NCBI GenBank assembly: GCA_014529385.2 | Contig: CM043946.1 | Location: 16,573,077-16,637,076, forward strand | Direction of reading: 5' to 3' | Source: Adiantum capillus-veneris | Taxonomy: Eukaryota; Streptophyta; Polypodiopsida; Polypodiales; Pteridaceae | DNA: 64,000 nt | Shown here: positions 20,714-32,693 of the stretch, in pieces | How the letters are laid out: each line of letters opens with the position of its first letter | Position numbering within the stretch: position 1 is the first letter of the stretch | The notes under the pieces: model-generated | Database searches by the model: none | Told to the model about the DNA's origin: nothing | What the model saw: the letters and a program-made list of their open reading frames with translations, nothing else | Position numbers and translations under genes: made by a program

Positions 20714-21154
20714 ATGAAAGCCAGCAGTAGCATGATGCATGACGCACGCCCTCAAGTGCAGCACAAGGCCGTCACCAGCACTGCAGAAGAGGATTGGATG
20801 AGAAGACCCTCCTCCTCCTCCTCCTCTTCTTCTTCTTCTTCCAAGCCACCTCTGCCGTCCCCGCCTCCTTCGACGCCGCCGCCGACAACCACCAGCCGCT
20901 CCAACCCTCACCTCCCTCCTGTTATCATCCCTGCCTCCAAGCCTCCCGCCACCTGCCTCTGCTCGCCCACCAGCCACCCCGGCTCCTTCCGCTGCCGCCT
21001 CCACCGCTCCACGCCCACCGCATGGCATCACCCGCCCTCTCCACGCCATCATCCTCCTGACGCCCCCGCTACTCCTCCTCCTCTCTTGCGCTGGAACTCC
21101 AGTGGCGGGTCTCACCTCAATCATGCTCATCCCCCTTCCATCCTTACCCATTGA
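20714..21154 (+). CDS. serine-rich protein with C-x-C-S-P-T motif
   Basis: An intronless frame of 146 codons (188 if opened upstream at 20588). Residues 25-50 hold a homopolymer of about 11 Ser encoded by a TCC/TCT run, followed by Pro/Ser/Thr-rich sequence. The segment CLCSPTSHPGSFRCRLHR then follows, and the tail is Pro/His rich. That Cys/His motif matches, from memory, the short plant proteins annotated as serine-rich protein-like, whose function is not established. GC content is far higher than in the surrounding DNA, and a TATA box lies at the right distance. Start choice is uncertain: ATG at 20693 lies very near the expected transcription start, so 20714 (MKASSS) is preferred. This is the most credible host gene of the window. 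Confidence 0.6.
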   Translation: MKASSSMMHDARPQVQHKAVTSTAEEDWMRRPSSSSSSSSSSSKPPLPSPPPSTPPPTTTSRSNPHLPPVIIPASKPPATCLCSPTSHPGSFRCRLHRSTPTAWHHPPSPRHHPPDAPATPPPLLRWNSSGGSHLNHAHPPSILTH

Positions 21155-23308
21155 GCCTCCTGGTATGAAATGAATCGACCTTCATACTATTGCAACGCTT
21201 TTTTTTGTAGCACTGATCAGCTACCTTCTCTATCTTACTAGTACTGCTCGTGCCGTGAATTGTATATAGTAGCCAGGTTAGAACTACTGTACTGCTCGGG
21301 CAGTGAATTGTATATTAGGCAGTGAATTGTATATTACTTGGATAATTTTTGTTTTATTATTTTGATGCCCTGCTATTGTAAGCACACTAATGGTAAGCAT
21401 TGGCATTTCTTATGCAAAATATTGCTTGATTATTATGCTCACTATATAAGAATACAATTTGGAAATTGTAAAGTCAAATTCCGATTTCTTTCGCATCAGG
21501 AATTGTTTCATTTGTACGAATTAATCCACAGCCCAAGGGAAATCCTGCGAAGTTCTTCCTTGTAGGAGCAAATGTCTATGTAGAGGCTTTAATTTCTCAA
21601 ATCCCAACGATACTTCATAATGACAAGTAGTTAGCTCGACCTCGTCCGCTATTGTTGCGGTAAGGGTAGAAGAAGAAAATCTCTTTCTATATACAAAGAT
21701 TCCGTCATCGTGAAGCTACGCGTCATTGCACATCATTGTGCATATGAGGGAATGACCTCACACCAAAGAAGGAGAGAGATTGATTTGCTTAGCTTTCCTC
21801 CTCCTAATTGATTTTCTACAATTGGGTACCCCCCACTGGCTTCAAAACAAACTACCCATACACAAGTAGTGCAAGGACTCTTAAGAAACGCTTATGCAGT
21901 GCAAGCGCAAGTGGAATGACACTAAGAAAATGCTAAAGAGAAATAAGAAAAGGAAAACACAAATCTATATGGCATGCACTCTACCATCTCTTTTATATAG
22001 AGATGAAATGTCTTCTAACTTTTCATTTTCTATGACTTCTCATTTTCTATACCCACTTTTCACTTATGCATTTGAAATGTTTTGAGAGAATTTTTATTTC
22101 TTTGAGATTGAAAAAATTTAATTAAAAAATTAAAAGGTATCCTTAATGGTTTAAAAAAATTAAAAGGTGCTCCTGATTCAAAAATTCTATTCAAAAACAA
22201 AAAAAAAACGAGGTGTTAATCGATAGCACGTAACGACAAGCAATGACGAACCACATAGATTTGCAACAATATTACCTAAGATGGAATACAACATTGCTAG
22301 CGCGAGAGAGGGAGGGAGAGGGAGAATGCAAGGAAAACTCTAAAGAGAACTCAGAAGAAAATGTTGAAGAAAAAATGAAAAGAATAAAGAAACACCTATT
22401 TATAAGGACGCAAAAGCTCTTGACTTGCCATCTTCATCTGTCTTTTCATTTCCTAAAAACTTATGCACTTAATATGTTTTGAATATAATTTTTATTTTTT
22501 TTCATCTATCTTTTCATTTCCTAAATTCACCATTCACTTATGCACTTAATATGTTTTGAACATAATTTTTTTTTCTTGAGATTGGGGAGACTTAATTATA
22601 GTAATAACAAAAGCTAGCCAATTTTTCATGGCAAATTAATCCAAATATAAATAATTCGTCTAGGTACACTGATATGCAAGTCATCCTAAAGGGTACCTTA
22701 GATGTTTCTGGATCTGCATGCCTAGACGTATGCATCAAAATGATATTGCACCTCGCAATCCTCATATAGTGCTCATCTAGATGAGCACTTTTTCCGCAAT
22801 GCATGCACAAATGTGCACAATTGGCAAGGATAACAAAATTTGGATTGTTCATTGGTACTGACAACTCAATTGACAAAAGAAAACTCTTCCAAGTGCTGCC
22901 AAAAATAGGTGCTCGACGTCTATATCTCATATGGAGTGTTCACTTGTATGATCACGTTTCCCCAATGTATGCACAATTGTATATACTCGGTACACTTACG
23001 AAAAAAAATTGCGCAGGTCGTGGGCAATGTGGATATAATTAAAATCAGTTGTTTTTAATGTTTGGCTCCAATGAATTAAACCAATTGTTGAGTATGTGAA
23101 CGTTAGCCTATGACCATCCTCCTATGAGATGACATGAGTGATGAGTCTTCACATTAGTCCACACGAGATTTTATGATATCCAAAAGACAAATGTTCAAAG
23201 ATGCAAAAAGTAGCTCCTAGTTTCTAAGGTCGATTCATTTTCCTAGGAGATCAGTGATTCTGAGGGTGTATGGACTCATATTCATTGTGTACTACATGGT
23301 TGTCCCTT
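21155..23308. other. non-coding region downstream of the serine-rich gene
   Basis: AT-rich DNA without a supported gene. It includes a short repeat of GCAGTGAATTGTATATT (about 21250-21335). A block around TTATGCACTTAATATGTTTTGAA is repeated near 22448-22475 and 22533-22560, and in weaker form near 22060. Confidence 0.5.
22768..22789. repeat. 22-bp perfect palindrome
   Basis: AGTGCTCATCT is followed by its exact reverse complement, centred on an XbaI-like TCTAGA. It is isolated and its function is unknown. Confidence 0.8.
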
Positions 23309-23727
23309 ACCTACTGGGTCTACAGAAGAAACTCGATTAATTTGTTACTAGATTCTAAGGAATCTTCAAATTCGAAGCCAAAATGAGCCACCTTTCGCTA
23401 TCAGCCACTCTGCCCGCTCCCCCTTTGTCACCATCTCTCTTTCTGTGCACGCCTTCATTGTGCAACGTCCACCTTTGCTTCACTATTTGCCCCGCCTTTG
23501 CCAGAGGGTGTCTGCCACCCGTTGCTCATCTTGGCACTGAAATGCCGTCTCTCTCAGTTCGTCTCGCCTTAGCCTGAGGGTGCACCCCCACCCGTCTCGA
23601 TCCGCTGCTTCCAACCAAGGATCACCAATGTACCGCACCCCCTACCGCAACCATGTGTTTTGCACAGTTAGCCACCCTCGCCTTTGCACTTTGATTCCCC
23701 CATCTCCCTTCCCTCGCCATGGCAGCA

Positions 23728-23797
<70 letters not shown>

Positions 23798-24693
23798 TGC
23801 TCTACTTTCTGTGTCCAATGCTACTCTACTATCCTTCGGCTCAACCTCGACTGCCTCTAGCTGCTATGTCTTGCCCTACTTTGCCATGCCAAAGACAAGC
23901 ATTGTCTCCATGAGAAGGAGAACGCATTGTCCATTGCCAGTTGTCGTGAATTCACCAGAATCACCCCCACGGGAAAGTGCCTCTCACGCCATTCTATCAG
24001 ACATAGAGAGATTTTCTCGCATGCAGAGAGCTGCCCTTTGGGGCTCCGGGCCTGCCTTGCCCATAGGGTGACATAGCCCTACCTCACATAGTGATCCTCT
24101 TGATCTATGTCCATGTCAACTTCTACAGTGCACAGTGATTCCCTCTGCCAGTCGTTTGGAGCTGCATCATCCCCAGCCCTCCACGATCACCTCATCATCA
24201 TCACCCTTTGCAGTTGTGCTTCGAAAACTTTTCTTTGCAATGGAGATAACCAAGGCGATTTGAGAAAGCCTATGAAACACACACACACGTCCTGTACCTC
24301 CTCATCCTACGATCGGCCCTCGTTAGCATTGACCTTCCGCACCTTTGAAGAGCTGCATGCAATCACCAATGGCATGATGCAACCCTGCTGTGTACCTCCC
24401 TCCAGCATCGACTGCAAGAAAAAAACCTCTTTGTTTTCTTGCCTTTCCCCTGGCACAATGGCATCTCTCTCTGTCGCCCTCTCTCTCCCTCCACGTGCCG
24501 CCTTGTCTTGTACAACTCGACACTTGCTTATGCTGCTCTAGGCTTCAACAAAACCATGGAGGCCCGATTTCGCAGACATGGAGAGACAGGAGTTTAGATT
24601 GAATCGACGCAGGCCTTCTGTCTCTCTCTCTCTTCTCAAAAAGATCTTTAAGGTCTCTTGCGATAGTTTCCTACTACGGGTAAAATTCCCTTC

Positions 24694-24732
<39 letters not shown>

Positions 24733-24790
24733 CCCCTCCACGTGTCATCGGGACCCCTTTTTCCCACAAAGGCATGGTAGAATCTGCCCT
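23309..24790. repeat. CT-rich dispersed repeat, copy 1
   Basis: It begins CTACTGGGTCTAC, followed by a stretch including ATTC..AATCTTCAA and GGCAAAA-like strings, then GC- and CT-rich DNA. The same opening recurs at 25049. It contains several 60-160-codon frames, but their composition is driven by CT and GT runs and no domain is seen. A (CT)n(GT)n microsatellite lies at 23732-23799 and a (CT)n at 24697-24730. Confidence 0.4.
23732..23799. repeat. compound (CT)n(GT)n microsatellite
   Basis: About 24 CT units followed by about 9 GT units. Confidence 0.95.
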
Positions 24791-25048
24791 TAATTCCCTT
24801 TAATCAACCCAAGCACAAAATTGGCACGGCCTAATCCAAAGATGCTTAGCCCAAGGTTTAAGCAGAGTCCTCTTGTATACCCTTCATCCTAAATAATGTA
24901 AATTTAATTTTCACTTCAATATTTAGGAGTAATTACGCTCTCATAAGCAATAACCATAACAAGTCACTATCAATGCTACGCGAGGGATAGTAGTTTTCTA
25001 ATTCACTGGGACTTATTAATTAGCACTTGTGCAATAGTTATATCTACT

Positions 25049-25495
25049 GGGTCTACGTTCGCCAAAACCCATTAATTAGCTCAAAAGATTCCTGAATCTT
25101 CAATTTTAAGGCAAAAGCAAACAACCCCCGCACCCCGCTTTGGCCGCTCGCTCCATGCTCCCCCCTCGCATCGCCCACCAGTCCAACCCAATCCTCGCCC
25201 GCTCGCTCGATTCACCCCCCTCGCCTGCTTGCTCCCGACTTCTTTGCAGCATTACTCAGGGAAGGGAGTGGAGGTTTGGTAGTCCAAGGAGGGATGAAAA
25301 GAGGGCTGTCTTCTTCTTATGGAGCCCTTACTTTTTGCAGGGTCTCCGTCTCCTTTTTCATGGCCTGATCCTGATAACTGCTGCGACCAACACCCTGCAG
25401 CCGGACTAGTGCCCAAGTGAGAAGTCGAAGAGAGACAGAGAGGGCGGATGATCGGGCTCGATGGGGGCAATGCTGGTTGGCCTGCACTTCCCTTG

Positions 25496-25544
<49 letters not shown>

Positions 25545-25860
25545 GCCACTCTCCTTTGTTGGGCTTCTCTCCGCCTATGTGCGCACTGGCAGCATTGCCC
25601 TTGTCTGTCCACCTGCCATCTCCCTCGCATGTTGCATAGCATAACACCCTTTCTAAATTCCATGGCATCTCGATCGTCTGCTCTCCGCGCTACTGCCGCG
25701 CAATACCAAATAACACAGAAGACCACTCGCGAAGCCAACTGCAGATGACATTTGTCTCTCTATCTCCCATTTTAAAAAAAAATCTCGTTTAAAAAAATCT
25801 TTGTGTCTCCTCTCTCTCAACAAAAGAGAAAGCATTTCCCTTCATTGGTTTACCACCCCT
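25049..25860. repeat. CT-rich dispersed repeat, copy 2
   Basis: It opens with the same CTACTGGGTCTAC string, with related sequence in the next 70 bp, then GC- and CT-rich DNA with a (CT)n run at 25497-25539. Similarity to copy 1 is partial, so the call is tentative. Confidence 0.4.
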
Positions 25861-26840
25861 ACAAAACACTTAGCTTCACAAAGGTATCTCCCTAGATACC
25901 ATCTAATAGACCCCATTTCCAAAATTGGTGGAGCCTATTTGGGGAGATTGTGAGCATGTTTTTGGGTACTAGTCCTTTGAGACGCTTCTCTCCTTAGCTA
26001 ACTAAACTTTGATTAATAGAGAATCGTCACCCTAATCTCTTCGTGTGTGTGTGTGTGTGTGTGGTATCTAGTGTGGTGTGTTCTCTTTGCATGAATAAAC
26101 ACCTACATTTCCTTGTAGTTGTAAGGTTCTACTGATGTGTGCATCGTTTACTTAATAGGGCACGCTGAAATTGAGCTTATAATACCTTGTCTTTGCCATT
26201 CTTCTCATTTCACAAGTATCTTATCCATATCCTATGCAATATTATAACATTGATTGATCCTCGTATTGAATCGTCTCATTGCACAATTGGTGTTTGGGTA
26301 TTCTTCACACAAAATTTCCAAAGAGCTCTCTTGTAGTGTTTTTGGAGTTCATTAGCGCCTTAATAATCAAATCCTTAATCAGTCACTATCTTTAGTTGTC
26401 TATGTATGTGTGAAACTCTCCTAAATAGAGTTCATAACTCTATTACTTTTGTCTTTTGCTTTATTAGTTCTTGTCATTTGTTTAAGCGAATTAGCTTTAA
26501 AGATGCTCGTTTGTACTTGATCTTGTTTTGAGTAGAATCTTAAAGTTTTGAAAGTATCTCTAATTTTTCTTGCTCCCCTGAACTGGCGAGGCTTCTTGTG
26601 TGTAGAGGAAGATGCACTTTTGGGTGTGTGTGTGTGATTTTTTTCATGTGTTTTTTTTCTTTCATTGGTCTAAGAATATTTTCAATGGTGTTGGCCATTG
26701 GTGTGTTAGCCAACCTTGGTAATAAAGGATTTCCTAGAGAATATAGTACTATCCCCACGTGCTGCTTCAAGCATATGTTCATGGATGATAATAAACTAGC
26801 ACAACATGGCACATTATTAAAGGTATAGAAGCAACCCATG

Positions 26841-26843
<3 letters not shown>
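25861..26843. other. non-coding, no recognised feature
   Basis: Only a (GT)n run at about 26044-26062 and short unsupported frames are seen. Confidence 0.5.
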
Positions 26844-26930
<87 letters not shown>

Positions 26931-26943
26931 GTGTGTGTGTGTG
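26844..26943. repeat. (TA)n(TATG)n(TG)n compound microsatellite
   Basis: About 32 TA units grade into TATG and then TG units. A plausible expansion order is TA to TATG to TG by point mutation. Confidence 0.95.
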
Positions 26944-27869
26944 CGCATATATTTGTGCAAGGCAAGAGTTGAAGGGAAAAAATTGGTGAGTTCTAAAAAA
27001 ACAAATCATAATAGATGGTCAACCCATAGTATAGAAGCATTACATGTAGAGTTGGGATCTCATGTAGAGTTGGGATCTCGTTTCTTGCATAATCATTTGA
27101 CAAAAGTGCTCCGATAGTTGCGGAGGAACTTTTTTGTTTCTTTAGCCCGGTCCACATTAGATAAACCCTTAGTTTTGGCAATCAAAGAGGAATTCAAACA
27201 TTTGTTTGGGTCAATAATTGCAAGTAAAATGTATTGAAGCTCGAAGGCAAGATCAGTAGACAACAATTCTTTAGATTGTAAAGCAGTTGTTTTACATTGT
27301 TCAAGAACCTCTAGAGGAATACTACAAAGTAACGCAAGAGAGCTAATCATAAAGGGTGCAAAACTATTTATAAGCTCAAAATTTCGTAGCTGGTTATCAA
27401 GTACGTTTAAGGACTATTTATAAATCCCTTAGCTATGAATTTTCCACCAATAAAAGGACTATTTAATTTGCAAAAAAAAATGCAGGAGCATTTTTCCAAT
27501 ACCCTTCTGTATGTGAAAATGTGAAAAAAATGTAGAATAAAATAATCCTTACAGTTGAAATCATGTGATAGGGATTTTTTAATTATAGTGACTACCTCAA
27601 GCATGGCAATGAGAAAATATTGCAAAGGCAACTTGCTATGTTTGCCTTGATGATGGCGAACTATATGAAGTATTTTTGGCTAGCATGCAAGGAAGAAGAA
27701 AGTTTCCCGGGTCTAGGGCATCCCTATTGCTACAACTTTTGCAGGTTACAATGGAGGTTTATAGTGAGGGACCCTGTGTAAGCACTAATTCTCATAAAAA
27801 GTTGTTGACAAGACGGTTCTTCTTTGGGTGCTGCAACAACCCAACTACTGGCACAAAGAGTATACGAAA
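26944..27869. other. unresolved region with minus-strand frame
   Basis: A minus-strand frame at 27093-27350 (86 codons, leucine rich, reading FELQYILLAIIDPNK) might be a remnant of a gene, but I recognise no family. A direct repeat of CATGTAGAGTTGGGATCT occurs at about 27042-27077. Confidence 0.3.
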
Positions 27870-27891
27870 GTGCCAAGCCTTAAGGACATGA

Positions 27892-28422
27892 TCAGTCCAC
27901 TAAGGGGAGTAAGCCTAAAGATTTGTGGATAGCTTCAAACTTCTCATGAGACAATGTCTTTGTGAAAAGACCTGCAAGGTTGTCCTCTGTTGGCACATAA
28001 GACAAGATGATCTCTCCTAGTGAGAGTCTCTCTCTGACATAGTGGTAATGTACCTCAATGAGCTTTGTGCGAGCATAGAAAAGTGGGTTCCTCGCAACTG
28101 CCAATACGCTCGAACTATCCATGTAGATGATGTTGGCAGTGTCTTGTCCAACACCTAAATCATCCATACGATGTCTGAGCCATACACACTCAATTGTAGT
28201 TGTGAAGATTGCTCTATACCCAACCTTGAAACTGGAAGTGGCCACAATATGTTTCTTCTTGCTCAACCGTGATATACATGAACTATCGAGCATGAAAAAA
28301 ACCCCACTCATGGACACTCGCATGCCATAACAACCAGCCCAATTTGAGTCCAAAAAATCATGTAAATTTGGCGGCAATGATCCCCCCCTTGGGATAAAAC
28401 AACCCAAGATGTAAAGTGCCAC
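27892..28422 (-). pseudogene. copia RNase H
   Basis: 176 codons are open: FLDSNWAGCYGMRVSMSGV (RNase H start), KKKHIVATSSFKVGYRA, then YMDSSSVLAVARNP and HYHYVRERLSLGE. It is a nearly full-length domain and shows what is deleted in copy 1. The Asp of TDSQSA is retained (MDSSSV), although the usual Ser-Gln is changed. Confidence 0.8.
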
Positions 28423-28450
28423 TCAAATAGTGAAAGATCTGCTTAACAGC

Positions 28451-29480
28451 CTACCAATGCTTAGATCCTAGGCTATGCATGCATATGTTAACCTCCTGTG
28501 AGACTACAAACTGCATATCAAGCCTTGTATTGTATGCATAAATAAGGCATCCAATAGCAATTTGGTAAAGAGTGACATCGGGAGGATCACCAGCATCACG
28601 AAGACTCAACTTCAAATCGGTTTCCGTCGGAGTGACAATAGGTTTGCAATCAGCAAGTCCAAACTTACATAGCAATGTCCCTATGTAATGTGTTTAATGT
28701 GTTTGACAAAAGGAATTACCACCATCACATTGCTTAAGTTGTATGCCAAAGTAATGATGAAATAGCCCCGAATCTTTCATCTTGAAAGTAGAATTCAAAT
28801 CAACCTTAAATTTAGCAATGTGTGTCTCATTCATCTATGTCTCTTTGCAACGTGTTTGACACAAGGCAATACCACCATCACACTGCTTAAATTGTATGCC
28901 CAAGTAATGATGAAAAAAACCCAAATCTTTCATCTTGAAAGTAAATCAACCTTAAATTCACAAGCGTGTATCTCATTCGAACCAGTGATCAACGAACCAT
29001 CCACATACAGAACAACAATGAGAAGTACATCATCCTCAAGCTTCACATACTGTTGGAATGTTACAAAAGCCTCATTGACTAAATGAGTGTCATCTTTCTC
29101 ATACTAAGCATGAGGAGACTGCATCACCCATACGAAGCTTTTTTGCATTTTCACACTTTATCTTCTTTTCCTTTCTTGACAAAACCGCAAAGCTGTACTA
29201 CATAAACTTCCTCAAATATGTCACCATTCAAGAAAGTAGTAACAATGTTTGATTGATGTACATCCCATCCAAAATGAGCTACCAATGCACATAGAAAATG
29301 CACGGTAGTCATATACAACAAGTGGGAGAGAAAGTCTCTTCATAATCTATGCCTTTTTGTTGTGCATATCCTTTTGCAACAAGTCAATCCTTATAGTGAT
29401 CAATCTTACCATCCGGCTTGGGTTTCAACTTGTAAACCCACTTCGTACCAATGGTCTTTTTACTAGGAGTCAAATCACAT
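28451..29480 (-). pseudogene. copia reverse transcriptase
   Basis: Fragments are spread over frames. The last piece (28675-28451) covers KFGLADCKPIVTPTETDLK to the end of RT. The catalytic box at 29007-28996 reads YVDG instead of YVDD. A 153-bp tandem duplication (28699-28985) lies within the domain. Multiple stops confirm a pseudogene. Confidence 0.75.
28699..28990 (-). repeat. 153-bp tandem duplication inside RT
   Basis: GTGTTTGACA.AAGG.A.TACCACCATCACA starts at 28699 and again at 28852. The period is exactly 51 codons, so the duplication itself does not shift the frame. Confidence 0.85.
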
Positions 29481-29499
29481 AAAGTCCATGTGCTGTTTT

Positions 29500-30731
29500 C
29501 TATAAGTGCATCATATTATGATTGCATGGCAACCATCCAATTTTTTGAATGTTGTGCTTCATCAAAAGAGAGAGGTTCCTCTTTATCACATAATCTAGAA
29601 ATAGCCAATTGGATGCATAAGATGCATGGCAAAAACCTGAATGAGTACTATTAGACAAAGGTGCATCCAATTTATTGTCACGCAAAGTATACACCAGCCA
29701 TTTTGGCATACCTTTAGCGTGCTCATTCTCAGGCCTTTCCACATCAAGTAAATTACATACGTTTGCATAAAAAATTGGCTGATCCGTAACATTTTTAGAA
29801 ATCCATAGGCTATATGTTTTCCTCATTAGAATCTCCATTGAACTTTCCACCATTGAAAAGAGACAACAAAATGTCATGTGAGCTTTACATTAGTGTCTCT
29901 AGTACATGAGAGCAAAGGTTGAACACAATCTTCCACAAGCACAACATCATATGAAACTAAGTGACACTTCATTTGGGGATGGCATATATTGTGACCTTTG
30001 CTTTTAATACTATAACATTTTTTAATTTTTTTTGCATTTGACAGCCTTATCATCCAATTTTTTCCACTATCTTTGTGGAACCAAAGCATAAGCCAAACAA
30101 CTGCAAAAACGTGCATATGATCAATAGATGGCTTTATATCATGCCATGCTTCAGATGGATTCATAGACTGCAAAGCTTTTGTAGGACACTTGTTAAGTAC
30201 ATAAGTAGCACACATGATGGCCTCAAGCCAAAACATATGTGAAAAAACTTGACTCTTGACCATACATCGTGCCATCTCTATCAGCGACCTATTTTTCCTT
30301 TCAGCAACACCATTTTTTTGAGGTGTATACGGCACTATACATTGGTAGTAAATTCATGAGAAATATACTCCCCCCTTGATCTAAACGGAGGGTGCCCATA
30401 GTACATTAGAGACATTCTCAGTCATAGCCACAAATTGCTTGAAGCACATAGACACTTCAGACTTAGCTTTAAGCGAATACACCCATGCATGCCTGGAGTA
30501 ATCATCAATGAAAGTCACAAAGTAAAGGTAATTTCCCAAGTATGGAGTTTGCATGGGCCCACAAATGTCACTATACAAAAGCTGCAACCTACATGTAGCC
30601 CTTACTGAACCTTTCTTTGGAAACTTCAAACACTGCATCTTACCCCAAATACAACCTTCACAAACATGCTTCACAGGTACTTTGAGAGGCGGCAAAGAAG
30701 CAACGATATCAGATTTTTGCAAACGCAGCAA
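29500..30731 (-). pseudogene. copia integrase
   Basis: 30731-30381 holds the GAG-pre-integrase Cys motif (VCEGCIWGKMQ), LYSDICGPMQ (first Asp) and FIDDYSRHAWVYSLKAKS, and ends NVLWAPSV then stop. Shifting frame gives LRLDQGGEY (second Asp), and 30335-29874 has YTPQKNGVAERKN with the catalytic Glu. The frameshift position equals that of copy 1. Confidence 0.8.
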
Positions 30732-30742
30732 GCTGGAAAAAT

Positions 30743-31440
30743 TCAGATGGCCAAAACTTGCATGCCAAAGTTTTGCATTTTAAACAACCTTTGAATCCAC
30801 AATTGCATTTGCAAATTTTGCCCACACTTTTCATCCAAAGTGAGCTTACATAGCCCATGGCATAAAATGCCAAATGCAACAATTTCATCATTAAAACTGA
30901 GATCATGAATTGTACATCGCTTATCCACAAATTTCACAACAAGACCAAGTATAGCAATTGTAGATATAGACAATAGGTTCTTTTTTACCCCAGGTACATA
31001 ATATGCAACAACAAGTGTGAAACAACTGCCATTCATAGCCATCAACACAATCTTTCCAACTCCCTAAACCGAATAAGAACTACCATTCGTAGCAGTCAAC
31101 ACAACCTTTCCAACTCCCTTAACAAGTCTATCAACAAAGAATTGACACTCGTAGCAGTCAACACAATTTGTCCAACTCCCTTAACCGAATAAGAGGCATT
31201 GTTGGCACAAGTGACTAAATTCCCATGAGGGATATCTTCAAGAGAGGTAAACAAGTCACGATGAGAGGTAATGTGCTTTGTAGCACCAATGTCAAAGTAC
31301 CACACATGAGCATCTGTAGCAACTGGCATACATGCATCATGGATAGAAGGATCATAAGTGCACTCTACACTAAAAGACCATTTTGCATCTACATCAACAT
31401 CACAATCTTCTATCGCAGAAGACTCTACAATAGCTGCACT
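30743..31440 (-). pseudogene. copia protease region
   Basis: Frame 31329-31096 carries VWYFDIGATKHITSHRDLFT. The catalytic DSG is changed to DIG. After the repeated block described separately, frame 31048-30743 continues with YVPGVKKNLLSISTIA and FVDKRCTIHDLSF. Confidence 0.8.
31030..31190 (-). repeat. three partial tandem copies within protease gene
   Basis: A string around CGTAGCAGTCAACACAA..TTTCCAACTCCCT occurs at about 31032, 31088 and 31150, so the region coding for VGxIVLTAxNGS is repeated. This disrupts the protease frame. Confidence 0.7.
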
Positions 31441-32330
31441 TGTAATGGAACCAACCTCTTTCTTCTAAGCCTCTTTTGCCTTCAATTTTGGACACTGATT
31501 GATCAAGTGATCATTAGCTTTACAAAAATGGCAACGCATCTTCTTTTTTCCCTTTTCACCAGAATTTCTAGATGTGGTGTTGCCAGCAAAATCATTGGAA
31601 ACAAGTGATTTACCATTCGTAGAAGAACCATGAGAAGTGGCTACATTGTTGTTAACACTTTTTCTTTGAGCAACAATAAAGGCTTATTCAAGAGCATGTT
31701 GTCTATCCCTGTTTTTTTCTTGAAAGTGACTCTTGCAACATCAATGTGCATAATATATCAAACTTGACAACATCATGATTTCCTTGGGTCATAAGTCTCC
31801 AAGTACTATCAGAAGTCTGGTAAGAATCTGGCAAAGCATCAAGAATAGTCTACATAAGGGAACTTTAAAAAATGACTTCGCCTACATAACTAAGTTGCTC
31901 ATTAATATCCTTGATACCAACAAGGAAAGTGTCCATTTGATCTTTCTCATGCATAACCTTTGATTCTAGCTCTTTTACTCAGTAATGCAATTTTGGCCTC
32001 ATTGTGACTTGCATAAAGACCATCTAGAATATCCCAAGGCCATTTTGCGAAATTAGCTAAAAGAATGTGAAGTGTGATAGTGTGCTTCATACATAATGCA
32101 GTCAATACATGAGCCTATGAATCTTTAACATCTCAACATCTTGCCACCAAAATCTGCAACATCCTCAACATCTCCCGTTTCCTCAGAACCAGGGCGTACA
32201 ACAATGGAATGCACAACATTCCAAACATCCTTTCACACAAGAACATGTTGCATCATGTAAGCCCACATTGGGTAATCGTGCCATCCAATTTTTACTTAGT
32301 AGCAAACATCTTATTGTTGTTCTCAGCCAT
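31441..32330 (-). pseudogene. copia gag with zinc knuckle
   Basis: Read from ATG at 32330: MAENNNKMF, then after a stop YPMWAYMMQHVLV, then KDVWNVVHSI, which is the copia Gag (UBN2-type) pattern. Near the end a complete CX2CX4HX4C knuckle (CHFCKANDHLINQC) is encoded at 31533-31492. Several stops and frameshifts lie between. Confidence 0.7.
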
Positions 32331-32679
32331 TGTGAGTGCTTGCACCTGATGTGAAAGCTGCCCAGAACGAGGAGAAGCGAAGCGAGACCAACATGTGTTA
32401 TGTAGCAAATCCCATTGAAGACTATAAGGACTTGCTATGCAAAAAAATGACACTGACAAAAATTTTGCACAAAAGGAAAAAATTGCCTATGCAGTATTGC
32501 CTATAGTGGAAATGGAAGCCAAAATGGGTCCAAAACAAAATTTTGATTAGACCAAACTCTATGAGCTCTCTCAAAGTATTTGTTGACCCGTTGACACTTA
32601 GCCAAGCTTACCAAAATTTGAGAAAGTGAGCGGGTGTGTGCTAGCGATGCTGGCAAGTAAGCCTGGGAGGATGCAACCT

Positions 32680-32691
32680 GCTCTGATACCA
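32680..32691 (-). promoter_or_regulatory. primer-binding site for tRNA-Met
   Basis: TGGTATCAGAGC on the minus strand, complementary to the 3' end of plant initiator tRNA-Met, lies two bases inside the 5' LTR. It fixes the orientation of the element. Confidence 0.9.
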
Positions 32692-32693
32692 AT

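Noticed and set aside
20794-21060. 88-codon frame with a textbook signal peptide (Leu/Phe run, ATSA cleavage site)
   Set aside because: The hydrophobic run is the TCC/TTC repeat read in another frame. The overlapping frame has the conserved Cys/His motif and runs to a later stop, so this is probably a shadow.
20390-21151. 253-codon minus-strand frame, Arg/Gly rich
   Set aside because: Antisense of the GC-rich serine gene; composition is explained by the complement of Ser/Pro codons.
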